From Pseudomonas moorei (GTDB lineage: Bacteria > Pseudomonadota > Gammaproteobacteria > Pseudomonadales > Pseudomonadaceae), in assembly GCF_008801475.1 (NCBI RefSeq), contig NZ_VZPP01000001.1:496001-560000 (forward strand): 64,000 nucleotides of DNA, written 5' to 3'. Position 1 is the stretch's first letter; the number at the start of each line of letters is the position of its first letter. A program made the translations under genes and the position numbers. The notes under the pieces were generated by a model, which worked only from the letters and a program-made list of their open reading frames with translations, ran no database searches and was not told the origin of the DNA. Shown one piece after another: positions 62,443 through 64,000 of this stretch.

Positions 62443-63744
62443 TCAGGATGCGTCTGACGGCATCCCCCAGCCCAGACGCGCGCGCGCCTCGACCACATCG
62501 GTTTCCGGGTCGTGGTTCCACAACCAGTTGAAACGGCTTTCCAGCTTGGCCGCCAGGGCCTGCTCATCAGCGCCGATCTCGGGGTCGCGCATCTCGTACA
62601 GCTCGCCTGCCTGCCAGGAGGTGCGTTGTACCTTGCACGCTCGCGGACGGCGCAGTTCGTCGTAGGTGGTGAGCACGGCGGGGAGGTTGTCGGCGGTCAG
62701 CCGCGAGTCGCCCAACAGGCGTGCCAGGAAGTAAGCATCTTCCAGGCCCTGGCCGGCACCGGCACCCTGGTGCGGCAGCATGGCGTGGGCGGCGTCGCCG
62801 ATCAGCACCACGCGGTTGTGCACGTAGCCCGGCAACTCGGCCAGGTCATGCAATGCCCAGTAGGTCGGCTCGGGAATGCACTCGAGTAGCGTGCGGGCAG
62901 CCTCACCCCACTCGGCGAAGTCTTCGAGCATCTGCGCCTGGGTGGTCTTGCGCACCCACGGGGCGTCGGCCGGCCATTGCGGGGTGGCGCTGGAGCGGTC
63001 GGAAAGGAACGCCACCACGTTGATAATGCGACCCTGTTTCACCGGAAAGGTCAGGATGTGCCCGTCCTTGACCAAGTACATCTGCGGCACGTCCACCAGA
63101 TGAGTATTGATGCCCTTGGCGCGGTAGGCGGCACGCAGGGTGTCGCTGTCGATCATGCCGCGATAGGCGCAGGTGCCGGTGAAGCGCGGCTCGGCCGGTT
63201 CAGCGTTGATACCTTCGAGTACGTGAGCGCGCAGCGCCGATTTGATGCCGTCTGCGGCAATCAGCAGGTCGCAACGGTAGTCGGTACCGTCGGCGAACGT
63301 GACACGGGCCTCGTTGCCGTTCTGCTCAACACCCACGGCGCGTTTATTGAACTGCGCGATACCCGCAGGCAGGTGCGTGGTCAGCACATCGAGGAAGTCG
63401 GCGCGGTGCACCGTAGACTGGCCCATGCCCGGCATTACGGTGGTCGCCAGGTACTTGGATTCGCCGGTGCCGTGGCGCCATTCGAACCAAACGTCTTCCC
63501 AGGGGGCAGGGGTGCGGTCTTCGACTTTGCGGTAGGCGTCGCCGATACCGAGGCCGTTGAGAGCACGCACCGAGTTAGCGCCGAACGCGACACCGGCACC
63601 CACTTCACCGAAGGCCGGTGCAGCTTCAAACAGCTGCACCTCGACGTCACTGTTGCGGCAGAGATCAAGGGCCAGGGCGACGCCGGAAATGCCGCCGCCG
63701 ACGATACCTATACGCAGGGATTGCTTGGAGCTGTTGTTATTCAT
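62443..63744 (-). CDS. salA: salicylate 1-hydroxylase (FAD monooxygenase)
   Basis: A 433-residue class A flavoprotein hydroxylase. It has the dinucleotide-binding GxGxxG in IGIVGGGISGVALAL, the DG motif in LLIAADGIKSALR and the second FAD motif in LIGDAAHAMLPHQGAGAGQGLEDA. It converts salicylate plus NADH and O2 to catechol plus CO2. Length with ATG 63744 is close to the NahG enzymes; an in-frame ATG four codons upstream is possible. First gene of the sal operon, divergent from a NahR-type regulator with a NahR site between. Confidence 0.93.
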   Translation of the reverse strand: MNNNSSKQSLRIGIVGGGISGVALALDLCRNSDVEVQLFEAAPAFGEVGAGVAFGANSVRALNGLGIGDAYRKVEDRTPAPWEDVWFEWRHGTGESKYLATTVMPGMGQSTVHRADFLDVLTTHLPAGIAQFNKRAVGVEQNGNEARVTFADGTDYRCDLLIAADGIKSALRAHVLEGINAEPAEPRFTGTCAYRGMIDSDTLRAAYRAKGINTHLVDVPQMYLVKDGHILTFPVKQGRIINVVAFLSDRSSATPQWPADAPWVRKTTQAQMLEDFAEWGEAARTLLECIPEPTYWALHDLAELPGYVHNRVVLIGDAAHAMLPHQGAGAGQGLEDAYFLARLLGDSRLTADNLPAVLTTYDELRRPRACKVQRTSWQAGELYEMRDPEIGADEQALAAKLESRFNWLWNHDPETDVVEARARLGWGMPSDAS

Positions 63745-63832
63745 TGGGATACCCATGACGGAAATTCTTGTTGTGGGAACCATCATGAGTAACGCAGTGA
63801 CATTGATAAATGCACTGACCCGTATAAGATCT

Positions 63833-63847
63833 ATCACCAGTCTGAAT
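63833..63847 (-). promoter_or_regulatory. probable NahR binding site of the sal promoter
   Basis: Reverse strand ATTCAGACTGGTGAT, against the NahR consensus ATTCACGCT-N2-TGAT as I recall it: 11 of 13 defined bases match. It lies 86 bases upstream of the salA start and 44 bases upstream of the divergent regulator start, as expected for activation of one and autorepression of the other. Confidence 0.65.
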
Positions 63848-63890
63848 ATTACTTTTGCGGACCTGCCCAGCCCCGATTTAGAGCGTAACC

Positions 63891-64000
63891 ATGGAACTGC
63901 ATGACCTGGATTTGAACCTGCTGGTGGTTTTCAACCAGCTGTTGCTCGACCGTCGCGTCTCGACTGCGGCGGAAAACCTCGGGCTTACGCAGCCGGCGGT
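63891..64000 (+). CDS. nahR: NahR-type LysR regulator, N-terminal part (truncated by window edge)
   Basis: Only the first 36 codons are present: MELHDLDLNLLVVFNQLL, then DRRVSTAAENLGLTQPAV. This is nearly identical to the start of NahR, the salicylate-responsive activator of naphthalene/salicylate operons, including the first helix and half of the HTH. It diverges from salA and should activate it with salicylate. In MT1-type strains it would be the sal regulator. Confidence 0.88.
   Translation, partial: MELHDLDLNLLVVFNQLLLDRRVSTAAENLGLTQPA

Overview
The window is chromosomal DNA of a fluorescent Pseudomonas. The evidence is GC-rich coding, dense LysR regulators, REP-type repeats with a GTAGGAGCGAGC-like core, and protein sequences typical of the genus. 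The 28-64 kb part agrees gene for gene, as far as I recall the literature, with three published catabolic clusters of Pseudomonas reinekei MT1 (mml, dhb and sal). I therefore infer P. reinekei or a close relative; this was not checked by any search.

Layout. 0-9 kb: a LysR tail, a DJ-1/PfpI protein, an isochorismatase-type hydrolase, a glutathione S-transferase fragment, a three-domain flavin/FeS oxidoreductase, a reverse-strand cyanate set (cynS, DUF2790, beta-carbonic anhydrase, glutaredoxin), and a LysR gene divergent from an aldehyde dehydrogenase broken by one TGA. 9-19.6 kb: patchy accessory DNA with an SDR/NTF2 pair, pgeF, an AT-rich MFS gene, a decayed chemoreceptor, pirin, several regulators, a dead SDR and three copies of a short degenerate repeat. 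19.7-28 kb, all reverse strand: gabD, a catabolic acetolactate synthase, etfA, etfB, a CitE-type lyase, an acyl-CoA dehydrogenase and a MaoC/FAS1-like hydratase.

28.2-37.6 kb is a ten-gene forward operon, the modified 3-oxoadipate (mml) pathway for 4-methylmuconolactone. It encodes a thiolase, a metallo-beta-lactamase-fold lactonase, a LysR regulator, a two-subunit CoA transferase, a thioesterase, a permease, 4-methylmuconolactone methylisomerase, methylmuconolactone isomerase and an acetyl-CoA hydrolase/transferase. 38.7-45.5 kb is a meta-cleavage operon whose first two enzymes are of the 2,3-dihydroxy-p-cumate type and whose other six are of the catechol type, as expected for 2,3-dihydroxybenzoate (dhb). 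48.4-58.7 kb is a second forward run: two SDRs, a DUF1857 protein, DUF1302, DUF1329, a YCF48-like protein, an RND permease and a 2-hydroxymuconic semialdehyde hydrolase. 58.9-64 kb, reverse strand, is a salicylate operon (salA hydroxylase, permease, muconate cycloisomerase, catechol 1,2-dioxygenase, no catC) divergent from a NahR-type regulator with a recognisable NahR site.

How the parts fit. The sal enzymes turn (methyl)salicylate into (methyl)muconolactone. The mml enzymes carry 4-methylmuconolactone to acetyl-CoA plus methylsuccinyl-CoA. My main inference is that the divergent etfAB, dehydrogenase, hydratase and lyase genes finish the job: methylsuccinyl-CoA to mesaconyl/itaconyl-CoA, then citramalyl-CoA, then acetyl-CoA plus pyruvate. 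A 20-base motif (18/20 identical) occurs between the two divergent operons and again inside the mml operon before the permease gene, which suggests shared control.
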